A stretch of DNA of 38,419 bases from a virus: the IMG/VR virus record IMGVR_UViG_3300044731_001206, positions 1-38,419 of that record. One strand, given 5' to 3'. Below the pieces are notes generated by a model. The model did no database searches, had not been told where the DNA came from, and saw only the letters and a list, made by a program, of their open reading frames with translations. This document shows, one piece after another, positions 1 to 8,323 of this stretch; the stretch's first letter is position 1; the number at the start of each line of letters is the position of its first letter. A program made the position numbers and the translations under genes.

Positions 1-138
1 GACGGCGACGGTCGGCCACACCAGGTGCTCGGGCATCGCCTGGACGCCGAGCCAGGCGCCGAGGAGGGTCGAGAACTCCGAAGTGACCCAGCCGGGCCGC
101 ACAGCGGCCGGCGGGATGGTGCGAGGTTGCGTGGTCAT
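1..138 (-). CDS. small distal phage protein, C-terminus beyond the window (partial)
   Basis: An ATG at 138 opens a frame that stays open to base 1, giving 46 residues beginning MTTQPRTIPPAAVRPGW. AGGAGG stands about 8 bases upstream, and the ATG overlaps the TGA of the preceding gene as ATGA, so the start is well supported. The segment VTSEFSTLLGAWLGVQAMPE resembles the opening of short phage membrane proteins in which a PGW-T-S/T-EF motif precedes one or two transmembrane helices. Such proteins often sit between tail-tip and lysis genes. That resemblance comes from memory of the pattern, and the hydrophobic part would lie outside the window. A holin-like or virion-associated membrane protein is possible, but function is not established. 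Confidence 0.55.
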   Translation of the reverse strand, partial: MTTQPRTIPPAAVRPGWVTSEFSTLLGAWLGVQAMPEHLVWPTVAV

Positions 139-635
139 GTGGCGGTCCTCCTCAGGAGGATCTGCGCGTTGTGCGCGTTGGTCGCGGTGTTGAGAATGAA
201 AAGGGTCAGCGTCGTGCCAGCCGTCAGGGTGGCGTTCCAGTTGGTGGCGCTGCCTTTGGTCGCAGCGGAAAGCGCCAGGGTCGGTCCGAGGGTCGCGCCG
301 AGGTAGGCGGCGAACGTGCAAGAGCTCGAGGCCTGAACGTTGCAGCGGAACCCGACAAGCTGCATGTCCCAGGGGTACGAGTATCCGTACACGTTGACGA
401 CGCACTGATAGGCGTCGATGTAGGACATGCCGTTCGTGACCGAGAACAGGTAGGCGAAGTCCGCCGTTTCGTATCCGACAGACAGCCACTTGGAGCGGCC
501 AGCGTCCCAGTAGAACACCTCGTCCAGGTCGGTGCGGAAGAACAGATCGCCATCGACCGGGCGCGGCGGGAACGCCGTGCCCGAGTCGTAGCGCGCGAAG
601 TCGTTGCCCCGCCCAGGTCCGATCAGCCTGCTCAC
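135..635 (-). CDS. hypothetical distal tail/virion protein
   Basis: A 166-residue protein starts at GTG 635, and that codon overlaps the TAG of the upstream gene by one base. The N-terminus (SRLIGPGRGNDFARYDSGTAFP followed by PVDGDLFFRTDLDEVFYWD) is a short motif often seen in phage tail appendage proteins, where 'DGDLFYRTD' introduces a beta-structured virion segment. The rest is rich in Thr, Ala, Ser and aromatic residues with alternating hydrophobics (CTFAAYLGATLG, TLTAGTTLTLFILN), as expected for a beta-sandwich. It lies directly after the tip protein and one other small gene, which supports a tip accessory or receptor-facing role. No enzymatic motif was seen. Confidence 0.6.
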   Translation of the reverse strand: MSRLIGPGRGNDFARYDSGTAFPPRPVDGDLFFRTDLDEVFYWDAGRSKWLSVGYETADFAYLFSVTNGMSYIDAYQCVVNVYGYSYPWDMQLVGFRCNVQASSSCTFAAYLGATLGPTLALSAATKGSATNWNATLTAGTTLTLFILNTATNAHNAQILLRRTAT

Positions 636-1003
636 TAGATCTCCACGTCCTTGTATTGGTAGACGATGCCCGACACGTACACGTCGGCCCCATCCGCCTG
701 CGCCGCGATCTCACGGTTTGTGAAAAGCGTGCTTGCCGGCAGGATCAAGTCGGGGGCCACCAGGATCGGGCCGGCTTGCGGGCGCAGCGTCATCACGATC
801 TGCGCCGTTCCCCCGGTCACAGCGACGGACAAGGTTCGGGTCGCCGTCGAGCTGTTCCAGGCGTAGATCGTGATCCGCTCCCGGGTAACACCGTTCGTGT
901 CGAGCCCGGTCGTGTGGATCATGGTCAAGCTGCTGGAGCTGACCAAGGCCGGCTGCCCGGCAGGTTGGGACGACAGGTCTTCGAGCGTCACAGTTTCAGC
1001 CAT
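635..1003 (-). CDS. hypothetical small tail-associated protein
   Basis: A 122-residue protein starts at ATG 1003, joined to the tip gene's stop as TAATG, with GGAGG about 11 bases upstream. The sequence is predicted all-beta: alternating hydrophobics, no cysteines, and a run LVSSSSLTMIHTTGL followed by RERITIYAWNSSTATRTLSVAVTGG. It has no signal peptide, membrane helix or catalytic motif. Position immediately downstream of the I-J tip protein and upstream of another beta-rich gene suggests a small tip or fibre-attachment component. The family was not recognised. Confidence 0.55.
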   Translation of the reverse strand: MAETVTLEDLSSQPAGQPALVSSSSLTMIHTTGLDTNGVTRERITIYAWNSSTATRTLSVAVTGGTAQIVMTLRPQAGPILVAPDLILPASTLFTNREIAAQADGADVYVSGIVYQYKDVEI

Positions 1004-4000
1004 TAGAAATACGCCTCCACGTTGGGGAAGTTGAGCCTGGGCCGCGGCGCTTCAACGACGGCAATGTAGGCCCGTTTGAGGTTGATCCCGATCAGCGAGG
1101 CGCTTGAGCGGGAGAAGCGCAAGAAGATCCGACCGCGGCGCAGGTAGAACGAGCCCGGCCGGTATCCGTCAGACGAAAGGGGGATGGTCGGCGTCGCCGT
1201 AGTTGTCACGTACTTGAAGCCGGCGCGCACAGCCGTGTTCTCGGTCTCGCCGCTGTAGGTCCACAGCGGGCCCTCGGTCGTCCACCTGTTACCGAGCGGC
1301 GTGTCCACCGGGGTTTCGGCGCCCGAGTAGGTCTGCGTCGCTTCCCAGCAAAAGTAAACGTAGACCTCTTGAGCTTCGCGCAGGGCCGGGAAGGTGTAGT
1401 CGATCGAAACCGCGCCCGTGATGTTGTCAGCGACCAAAGCCGTGCCCGGCGCCGAAACGACACGTGAGAAGCCCGTGAGCGTCACGTCATTCCAGCCGGT
1501 CGCCCCGTGGTCTTGCAGGTGGCGCTCGAACAAGATCTTGCCAGGCGCCGTCGGGTAGCTCGACAGGGTGACTTGCTTGCCGTACTGCCCGCTGCCGAGG
1601 AAGGAGCGCGCGTAGATCGGATAGGGCCCGTTCGCGCCGGCGTCGTCCGAAAAGGCTCCAAAGTCGAATGTCGGCCCAAGCTGCGTTTCGCCCCGGGCCG
1701 TAAAGCCAATGCGCTGCCCGAGGATCCAGCCCCCGCGGCGGAACTCGTACCCGCCAACGCGGGCCGCGCCCGAGTCCACAAGCGTGTAAACGGCCCGGTA
1801 GCCTGTTTGGTTGAGGCCCAGGCTGGTCGGCGCCGGCGGCGTGATCACGAGGCCCAGCGGGCGCAGGTGCCCACGGGCCGAAGCGCGAACGGCGCGGGCC
1901 TGCCCGCGGGCCCCGACCGGCCGGACAAAGAACTCGAGCAGCGATTCACGATCGGTCTGGTCGAGCTGCACGTGCGCCGCCGTCGGCTGGCCGGGGATGG
2001 AGAGCCGCAGCTCCGGGGTTTTGCCGATCGGCTGCACGTAGATCTCGACCTTGGCGACCGAGCGCACGGTCTCCGGGTCGTACTGCCAGTTGAGGGTCGC
2101 GGAGACCACCGCCCCGCCGTCCTCGTTGGTCGCCGTGGTTTCGGTGACGGTTAAGTTCTGCACCGCCTCCGGGGTCACGCTGTCTAGCGTGTTCGTGGTC
2201 AGCGAGGTTTCGGGCAAGGGCAGCGACCCGAAGTCGTCAGAATAGATGGCCTCGTTGTACTCGACGGCCTCGACATCGACCTGCATCTTGTCCCCGTCGA
2301 TCGCAGTCCGCACAACGCGGAAGCGCTTGTAGATCTTGCCCGTGCTGCCCAGCGAATACTGGTCGCCCTTCGCCGGGACCCAGTCGTCCGTGCCGCGGAT
2401 GGCGATGCCGTCCCCGGCCACGTAGGTCCCCGCCGCGCTCTGGATAGTGAACTGCGCGTGCTCGTTGGTGCTCTGGTCCTCGATCACCATGTAGACGGTG
2501 CCCGAGGGGATGACTACGTCGCGGTCCAGGAAGACCGTGTAGTCGGCTTCGCCCGAGCCGGGCCCGCCGCCGCCGCCGCCGCCGCCGCCGCCCGGGTCCG
2601 GGTCGGTGTCGCCGATCCACTCGAGCAGCGCTTGGTACTTGAAGGCTTGGTTGTTCGGTTGCGCGTACCAGCGCTTGGCACCAAACTGCCCCTCGGGCCC
2701 GCCTGCCGTAGCGTCCGAATAAAAAGCAAAGACGCTGTTTGGGGCATATTGCTCGACCTTGTCAAGGATCCACAGGATCTCGTCTTTGATCCTCGGGTCG
2801 CTTTGGACAGCCATCATTGTGAGAACGCCGCCAGATTGCGCAATGATTTGCTGCCCGCCTTCATACCAGCACACGCCCTTGCTTAAGCTTGAGACCGTCG
2901 TGACAAAGTTTGAAATGTTGGCCTCGATCTCCGCGTGCTTTCCGGCCAGGTTTGTGAACAGCTGATTGACCGTTTGAGTGTCCGGGTTAAAGTCGGGGTC
3001 AAGCGGCGAGGGCGGGTTGTACGGGGCGCCGGCGACAACGTCGCACTTGGGGCAGTTGGCGACCCCGTCCAAAACGCTGTCAGCGCTGACGTACTGAGCC
3101 CCGAACACCTTGGTCACACGAGAGATCTCCGTGCCCCAGGCGTTCTCGACACTGGCGAAGAAGTTGTTGCTCAGGATCCCCGACTGGATCCGCATTGCCC
3201 TAAAGGGGTTTGGGTCCACGGCCCCGGGACCGATGACAAAGGCATTGCTGATGGTCGGGTGCGGCTGGAAGTCGTTGGCCGTGCTGAACACGTGCGAGGA
3301 GCTGATAAGAGGTCCTAAATACCACGCGCCGCCAATCTCAAAAGCTCCGCCGTTCCAATGCTCATTGGAGTATTCGCACCACCAGCGTCGCTCGGGCGCG
3401 AGGGCGCTGCGGTGTCTTCCTGCAAACGCGAGCTGCTGAATGAACGGATACAAGGCCGGGCAGCACGTCCACAGGTCCTTGCCGTAGCGGTTCGAGAACT
3501 CGCACATCTTCTCGATCGGCGGCCCCTGAACGGTCCAAAACAAGTAGTCAGACGGGATTGGCGCCGTGGCCTTGTTTTGGTTTGTGTCCTGTGCTCCCAT
3601 CCAGCGCAGACCGCGGAACGGAGCAGTGAATTCAACGAACTCCGGGGCCCACGGGTCGGAGTCGATGAATGGCTCGTCCGCCTCGTAGTAAAGCCTTAGG
3701 CCCTCGGGCTTCGACGTGATCGAGGTGAAAGCGAAGTGAATGCCCGCTGAACTAGGGGTCGTGACAGTGAAGCGCCACTTTCTCAAGCCTATCAGCGTCA
3801 GCCCCGAAGCATCGTAGCCGACCTCCGGCGTGGCCGTGCCTGAGGCCCATGTCACGATGTAATTGCCGGCTCGGTAAACGGGCAAAGGAGCTGTATCAAG
3901 GCCCGTTGTAAGTATGTCGCGAAACAGCACAGTCGCCAGGCGTTGGCCGCTGGCGAGGCTAAGCGGAATTGCGTCCTGGTCGAGGCTTTTCGGCTGTCCG

Positions 4001-7000
4001 TTGTCGGTCAGGTTCTTGGGCCCCGATGCGGTTTCAGAAACCCAAAAGCGGGCGCCCGTGAATAGGTTGCCACGATAAATGGCGCACCGAGGCGTGTAGT
4101 CGGCAATCAGCCCGACATTCATCCACAGCGAGCGCTCGATCGAGTTCGACAAGGCGATCGCTTGCGTGGCCGAACTGCCACGGAGCTTGCCGCTGTAGCC
4201 CCACTGCGGCACGTCGTGGGCGACCATGACCACGTCGCCGGGGCGACGGGCGATCGCCAGGGCCGGCTGTTTCCAAGAAGCCTGCCGGCGGACCAGGTGG
4301 AACAGGTTGAGCTGGTACTTGATCTCGCGCAGGGCCTGGGATCGGCGGACCACGCCTTCAAGGCTGATAGAGCGCACGCGCCGGCCGTCGAACTTAGCCG
4401 GGTCCTGAACGTCGGGGTGCTCGAGCTCCAGGCGCTGGACCGTGTAGCCCGCGTCGCGGTCCAGGATCTCGGCCTGGATCACGTTGGGGCGCTCGTCGAT
4501 CGCCGTGTACAGGGTTTCGAGGCTCCCCTCGACGACGCTGGCGTGCGTAACCAAGGCCACGGGCGAGGCCGCCCGCTCGACGAAGACCCCGACCCGGCCG
4601 CCTTGGACGACCCGCTGCGCCCGGCCGGATGAGAAGATCCGCTCCAGCACGTCTACCGCCTCGTCGTTGCGGCGGTCGAGGACGATATCGCACTGCATCC
4701 GCCGTTCGGCGCCCCGGATCTTGCCCGTGGTCGGCGTGACAGACAAAGTCGTCGGCGCGGCCATGCCCGCGGGCAAGGGCGCCACGAGCGTCAGCCTCTC
4801 CAGATCCGAGACGTAGGCGACCGAAGTGAGCACGTAAGCCGCGCCCTCGGGCGTGTTGTACTCGGCGTTTAAGGCCTCGAAGCGGACGGCATAGCCGACC
4901 TGCCACTTGTCGGGGACGCTTTCCACGCCGTTCAGCACGGCGGTCACGTTGTTCAGAGAAGCATTGTACGACAACGTGCAGCTCGTCAGGTCGGCGGCGT
5001 CCACCTCCTCGAGGCCGTCAGGCACGTACTCGTCGCACCAGTCGGCCCACGCCTTGAACTCGTCGAGCTTCAAGTCCACCAAGCCGTAGCGGTCGCCGAG
5101 CCCCTCCTCGGACGTGAGCACTCCGGCAGCGATCCAGGCCGGGTTCTGCGACCAGGCCAGCGGCGCGCTCGGCGTCACCGTCGAAGCCCCGTTCCAGACG
5201 GGCACGCGGCGGCCTTTGACCTCGAAGGTGTAGGTCGGGGGCCCGCCTTGGAGCTGGTCGGTCGCCTTCTGGCGGATACCGACCAGGGCGACTCCGGGGT
5301 AGCGGAAGTCCGCCCAGGTCACGAGCTGGATCGCCGTCCATTCGGCGGCGTTGCGGCTCAAGGTGGACGTGGACTCCGCGTTAAGGCGCTGAATCTCGAC
5401 CTTGTACCGGCCGCGCTTGAAGGTCCCGCCGGCGCTGCCGGGGGCCACGCCGAAGTCCGTGCCGACCGAGATCGCGGCGCCCGTGACTAGCGTGCCGTCG
5501 TTGTTGTTCGGGGAGAGGTCGTCCGTGGTCCCGCCGCCGGACGTGTCAAACGGCCAGCACAGCAGCAGGTCGGGCTCGCTGCCCGTGCCGGTGAAGCCCG
5601 AGCCGTCCGCGTACTGGACCTGCACCTCGGCGCCGGTCAGCTCGCGCAGGAACAGCTTGAAGACGTCGAAGTCCGCGTCCGCGAAGTTGGTCACGTTGGT
5701 CTCCGACCCGACGCGCACAGTCCCCGCGGTCGGGAGCCTGTGGTTCACGTTCTCGACCTTGAGCGACCAAACTAGCGCCCCGTCCCAGTAAAACTTGAGC
5801 CGGCCGGCGCCGGCGACGCCCGCGCTCGAGCCGCCGTAGGTCACGGCGAGGTGGTGCCAGCGCTCAACCTCGGAGGCGACCCACTCCTGGACGGCGAAGA
5901 AGGGACCGGCCAGCGACTCGACAGGGAAGTCGGACGTGACCGAACCGGAGCCTGTGCCGTACTGCACGAACAGCCGCACGCTCTTGGCGGCGCCCGAGCT
6001 GATGTATTGGAGCCAGACCTTGAAGCCGCGGTTGGTGGCGCCGTCCCAGAAGTTCCAGACGTGGTAGGTCTGGGTCGCGTCCTGGTTGTCCACGTCGAGC
6101 TTGACCCAGCCCGAGGTCGTCCACTGGACGTTCTCAGCCTGCGGGTCGGTCATGCCCGTGGGGCTGGCCTTGGTCACACAGCCGTTGACCCCCTGGAGCT
6201 TCAAGTAGAAGCCCTGCGCCGGCGCCGTGTAGGTCGCCGGGTCGATGAAGGGGTGGCGGAACTCCACGTCGAAGGCCCCGGTCTTCGCCTGCGTGACCGT
6301 GCCCTCGGCCGGCAGAACGACCACCTTGCCGATCGGCGTGCCCGAGCCGTCGAGCGCCTGGTAGCGGAGCTGGAACTGCGCCTGGTTGTTGGTCAGGGAG
6401 CCCGAGCCCGAGAAGGTGTAGAGGCCCTCGGGGAAGGTCACAGTCGCCGAGAACTCGTCGGCCTCCTCGCCGGCGCCCATCGAATAGGTCACCTCTGTGT
6501 CCCACTTGTTCAGCTCGGTTAGGTCAGCCGGCACGCCGGGGTCGTACCCCCCGTTCTTCGGCGTGATGGTCACAGCCCCGGGCGTGCTCGAGGGCGGCAG
6601 CGCCTGATCGACCGGGTACTGGACCGAGCTGGCCTCGAAGCCGGGCACGGCGTCCTGGTAGAGGTCCCCGAGGCGCACGTGCACCTCGACTTCCTCGAAG
6701 TCGGAGACCGGGCGCCCGTTAACCTCCATGCCGGCCGGCAGGTTGCCGTCGGACAGGCGCAGCGGGCCCGAGTCCTCGGTCACGTCGCCGATGGCCTCGA
6801 TCGGCCCCTCGGACAGCGCCACCAACGTGTAGAGGTAGGTCGAGGTCAGCGAGGCGCGGGTGTAGCGCTGGACGACCACGCCGCCGGTGCGGATCTGGCC
6901 GAAGACCAGGGGCAGGGCCGCGCCTTCGGCGTCGCCGTTGGAGGCAATGCCGCCGAATCGGTACGTGGGGCTGGCCTCGTCGCCTGGGTTGGCCGGGCCC

Positions 7001-7380
7001 TTGTTGGGGGCCAGGAGCTTGCCGACGAGGAACGAGAACGCGAAGCTCTGCGCCAGGTTGGCTGCGCCGGCCCAAAACGCGACCGCCGCCGCCTTGGCCG
7101 CCAAGGCCGACGCCGTGCCGGTCAGCACAGCCCCCACGGCCGGAGCGACAAGCAGCCCCTGGGGGATCTCCAGCACCTCGACCACGTCGTCGTCGAGCAG
7201 CGCCTGGTCAAGCACGCGGGCCCGCACGCCGTTCAGGTAGACGTGCGCCACGACCCCCTCGGCGGTCGCCCAGCCCGGGAGCACGTCCCGCAGGCTCGTC
7301 CCCGTGCGCCAGGGGATCCAGACGGTCTCCCGCGAGCCCGCGTCCAGGGGGTTGCGCTGGCTGGTCAGTGCGATGGCCAC
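1003..7380 (-). CDS. I-J type tail tip attachment protein with inserted lectin-like and glycosidase-like domains
   Basis: Central tail tip (host specificity) protein of about 2125 residues. GTG 7380 (VAIALTSQRNP) is preferred; the frame is open to ATG 7473, but that extra stretch looks like overlap with the upstream gene. Residues 1-110 look like lambda gpI: a beta-grasp-like start, then a hydrophobic Ala/Gly segment. Fused J-type sequence follows (SPTYRFGGIASNGDAEG). About 416-642 is an inserted ConA/LamG-like sandwich. J-type sequence resumes to about 1065 (SGKLRG). About 1066-1615 is a second insert with a glycosidase-like fold: FRGLRWM, then CEYSNEHWN (E1340) and WYEGGQ (E1507), ending in a ten-glycine linker. 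J-type sequence resumes at FLDRDVVIPSG; an FN3-like segment lies near 1735-1830. The family match of the insert (proteins carrying EYSNEVWN, often annotated cellulose-binding) is from memory. Confidence 0.85.
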   Translation of the reverse strand: MAIALTSQRNPLDAGSRETVWIPWRTGTSLRDVLPGWATAEGVVAHVYLNGVRARVLDQALLDDDVVEVLEIPQGLLVAPAVGAVLTGTASALAAKAAAVAFWAGAANLAQSFAFSFLVGKLLAPNKGPANPGDEASPTYRFGGIASNGDAEGAALPLVFGQIRTGGVVVQRYTRASLTSTYLYTLVALSEGPIEAIGDVTEDSGPLRLSDGNLPAGMEVNGRPVSDFEEVEVHVRLGDLYQDAVPGFEASSVQYPVDQALPPSSTPGAVTITPKNGGYDPGVPADLTELNKWDTEVTYSMGAGEEADEFSATVTFPEGLYTFSGSGSLTNNQAQFQLRYQALDGSGTPIGKVVVLPAEGTVTQAKTGAFDVEFRHPFIDPATYTAPAQGFYLKLQGVNGCVTKASPTGMTDPQAENVQWTTSGWVKLDVDNQDATQTYHVWNFWDGATNRGFKVWLQYISSGAAKSVRLFVQYGTGSGSVTSDFPVESLAGPFFAVQEWVASEVERWHHLAVTYGGSSAGVAGAGRLKFYWDGALVWSLKVENVNHRLPTAGTVRVGSETNVTNFADADFDVFKLFLRELTGAEVQVQYADGSGFTGTGSEPDLLLCWPFDTSGGGTTDDLSPNNNDGTLVTGAAISVGTDFGVAPGSAGGTFKRGRYKVEIQRLNAESTSTLSRNAAEWTAIQLVTWADFRYPGVALVGIRQKATDQLQGGPPTYTFEVKGRRVPVWNGASTVTPSAPLAWSQNPAWIAAGVLTSEEGLGDRYGLVDLKLDEFKAWADWCDEYVPDGLEEVDAADLTSCTLSYNASLNNVTAVLNGVESVPDKWQVGYAVRFEALNAEYNTPEGAAYVLTSVAYVSDLERLTLVAPLPAGMAAPTTLSVTPTTGKIRGAERRMQCDIVLDRRNDEAVDVLERIFSSGRAQRVVQGGRVGVFVERAASPVALVTHASVVEGSLETLYTAIDERPNVIQAEILDRDAGYTVQRLELEHPDVQDPAKFDGRRVRSISLEGVVRRSQALREIKYQLNLFHLVRRQASWKQPALAIARRPGDVVMVAHDVPQWGYSGKLRGSSATQAIALSNSIERSLWMNVGLIADYTPRCAIYRGNLFTGARFWVSETASGPKNLTDNGQPKSLDQDAIPLSLASGQRLATVLFRDILTTGLDTAPLPVYRAGNYIVTWASGTATPEVGYDASGLTLIGLRKWRFTVTTPSSAGIHFAFTSITSKPEGLRLYYEADEPFIDSDPWAPEFVEFTAPFRGLRWMGAQDTNQNKATAPIPSDYLFWTVQGPPIEKMCEFSNRYGKDLWTCCPALYPFIQQLAFAGRHRSALAPERRWWCEYSNEHWNGGAFEIGGAWYLGPLISSSHVFSTANDFQPHPTISNAFVIGPGAVDPNPFRAMRIQSGILSNNFFASVENAWGTEISRVTKVFGAQYVSADSVLDGVANCPKCDVVAGAPYNPPSPLDPDFNPDTQTVNQLFTNLAGKHAEIEANISNFVTTVSSLSKGVCWYEGGQQIIAQSGGVLTMMAVQSDPRIKDEILWILDKVEQYAPNSVFAFYSDATAGGPEGQFGAKRWYAQPNNQAFKYQALLEWIGDTDPDPGGGGGGGGGGPGSGEADYTVFLDRDVVIPSGTVYMVIEDQSTNEHAQFTIQSAAGTYVAGDGIAIRGTDDWVPAKGDQYSLGSTGKIYKRFRVVRTAIDGDKMQVDVEAVEYNEAIYSDDFGSLPLPETSLTTNTLDSVTPEAVQNLTVTETTATNEDGGAVVSATLNWQYDPETVRSVAKVEIYVQPIGKTPELRLSIPGQPTAAHVQLDQTDRESLLEFFVRPVGARGQARAVRASARGHLRPLGLVITPPAPTSLGLNQTGYRAVYTLVDSGAARVGGYEFRRGGWILGQRIGFTARGETQLGPTFDFGAFSDDAGANGPYPIYARSFLGSGQYGKQVTLSSYPTAPGKILFERHLQDHGATGWNDVTLTGFSRVVSAPGTALVADNITGAVSIDYTFPALREAQEVYVYFCWEATQTYSGAETPVDTPLGNRWTTEGPLWTYSGETENTAVRAGFKYVTTTATPTIPLSSDGYRPGSFYLRRGRIFLRFSRSSASLIGINLKRAYIAVVEAPRPRLNFPNVEAYF
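2565..2595 (-). repeat. GGC triplet run encoding a ten-glycine linker
   Basis: About ten consecutive glycine codons (GCC repeats on the plus strand) encode a poly-glycine hinge between the glycosidase-like insert and the resumed tip sequence. Such triplet runs tend to change length by slippage. Confidence 0.85.
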
Positions 7381-7700
7381 CGGTACACCCCCACGAGGTC
7401 GATCGAGGCCAGGGGAAGGGCAAAGACCCCCTCCCGGTGGCTGGACGTGACGACGAGCCCCTGGCGGCGGCACACGAGGCCGCCCGCGAACAGCATCCCG
7501 CCGCGGTCTCGTCCGAGGATCACGTCTCCCTCAGTGTAGCGTGTCGGCGATGCTACGGTCAGCCAACGGCTCAAGTCCTCGGGCTCTTCCAAGGCCTGGT
7601 CCGGGATCTTCTTGCCGGCCCGCCGGGCGATCTCGACGGCCACCTGGCCGCACTTCCAGGCGGCGTAGGGCTGGCCAAGGAGATCCTCGTAGGAGATCAC
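7365..7700 (-). CDS. NlpC/P60-like tail assembly protein (lambda K position)
   Basis: A 111-residue protein starts at GTG 7700, overlapping the previous TGA as GTGA. ISYEDLLGQPYAAWKCGQVAVEIARRAG matches the opening of NlpC/P60-type cysteine hydrolases in phage K proteins, where DL-G-PY precedes the helix carrying the catalytic cysteine, here near residue 15. SSHREGVFALPL resembles the later histidine strand (usually V-H). The lambda gpK JAMM domain is absent. The protein would act in tip assembly or cut cell-wall peptide during entry. It sits between L-like and I-J-like genes, the lambda order. A dispersed 21-bp palindrome (7536-7556) lies inside it. The family is fairly clear; intact catalysis is less certain. 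Confidence 0.7.
   Translation of the reverse strand: MISYEDLLGQPYAAWKCGQVAVEIARRAGKKIPDQALEEPEDLSRWLTVASPTRYTEGDVILGRDRGGMLFAGGLVCRRQGLVVTSSHREGVFALPLASIDLVGVYRWPSH
7536..7556. promoter_or_regulatory. dispersed 21-bp operator-like palindrome, copy 1
   Basis: Arms GTAGCGT and ATGCTAC flank seven central bases GTCGGCG. It lies inside the K-like gene and differs from copy 4 at two positions only. Confidence 0.65.
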
Positions 7701-8323
7701 GACTTGCCCACCCCCGGGAAGCCACCGAAGCGGTCCGCGTTGGCGTGGACGATGCACCCGTTGGGGCCGTCCAGGGTCTTGTCACAGCCCACGATCCCCC
7801 CGGAGTAGGCGCAGGCCGCCCCCTTGTATTGGTGGCGGCAGAACTTGCGGAGGATCCGGGTCCGAGGCAGGAAGGTCCGCAGCAGGTTTCCCACCCCGAT
7901 CGAGAAGGCAGCGGCCCGCTCCGAGGCCACCGAGGAGACGACCTTGCCTCTGACCTCGACGAACGGGATCGGGTCGCCGAGCGCCGCGACGTTGACCAGG
8001 TAGACCCGCACGTCCTGGTTGGTCAGGCCGTCGTAGAGCTCGATCAGCGCCTGCGCCTCCCGGGTCACGTTGCCGACGCTGATCCGCAGCACCTCCTGTG
8101 CCCCGTCGCTGGACATCTCGATCCCCTCGTGGCGCACCGGGAACGGGCTCCACGTGATCGGCTCGCCTGCGCTGTCGGTCAGGTACTGGATGGGCTCGTC
8201 GTAGGCGGCTACGCGCAGCACCTGCACAGGGCTCGACGGGATCGTGAAGGCGTAAAGCCAGACGAACGGGTCGGCGTTGTTCTGCCGGTTCAGCAGGTCG
8301 ATCTGGTTGCCCGTCAGTGTCAT
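7697..8323 (-). CDS. minor tail protein L-like tip protein
   Basis: A 208-residue protein starts at ATG 8323, overlapping the preceding stop as ATGA. The C-terminal third carries the L-type cysteine signature: CRHQYKG, then C, then GCDKTLDGPNGC, then H, ending FGGFPG. In lambda gpL this region binds an iron-sulfur cluster; the four cysteines here are spaced suitably. The N-terminal part (DPFVWLYAFTIPSSPVQVLRVAAYDEPI) is typical of L proteins that join the hub to the tip. It lies between M-like and K-like genes, reproducing the lambda order M-L-K-I-J. Nothing unusual was seen. Confidence 0.88.
   Translation of the reverse strand: MTLTGNQIDLLNRQNNADPFVWLYAFTIPSSPVQVLRVAAYDEPIQYLTDSAGEPITWSPFPVRHEGIEMSSDGAQEVLRISVGNVTREAQALIELYDGLTNQDVRVYLVNVAALGDPIPFVEVRGKVVSSVASERAAAFSIGVGNLLRTFLPRTRILRKFCRHQYKGAACAYSGGIVGCDKTLDGPNGCIVHANADRFGGFPGVGKS

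Noticed and set aside
7381-7473. Upstream extension of the tip protein to ATG 7473.
   Set aside because: The extra 31 residues are Pro/Arg-rich and overlap the K-like gene entirely; GTG 7380 begins directly at the gpI-like domain.
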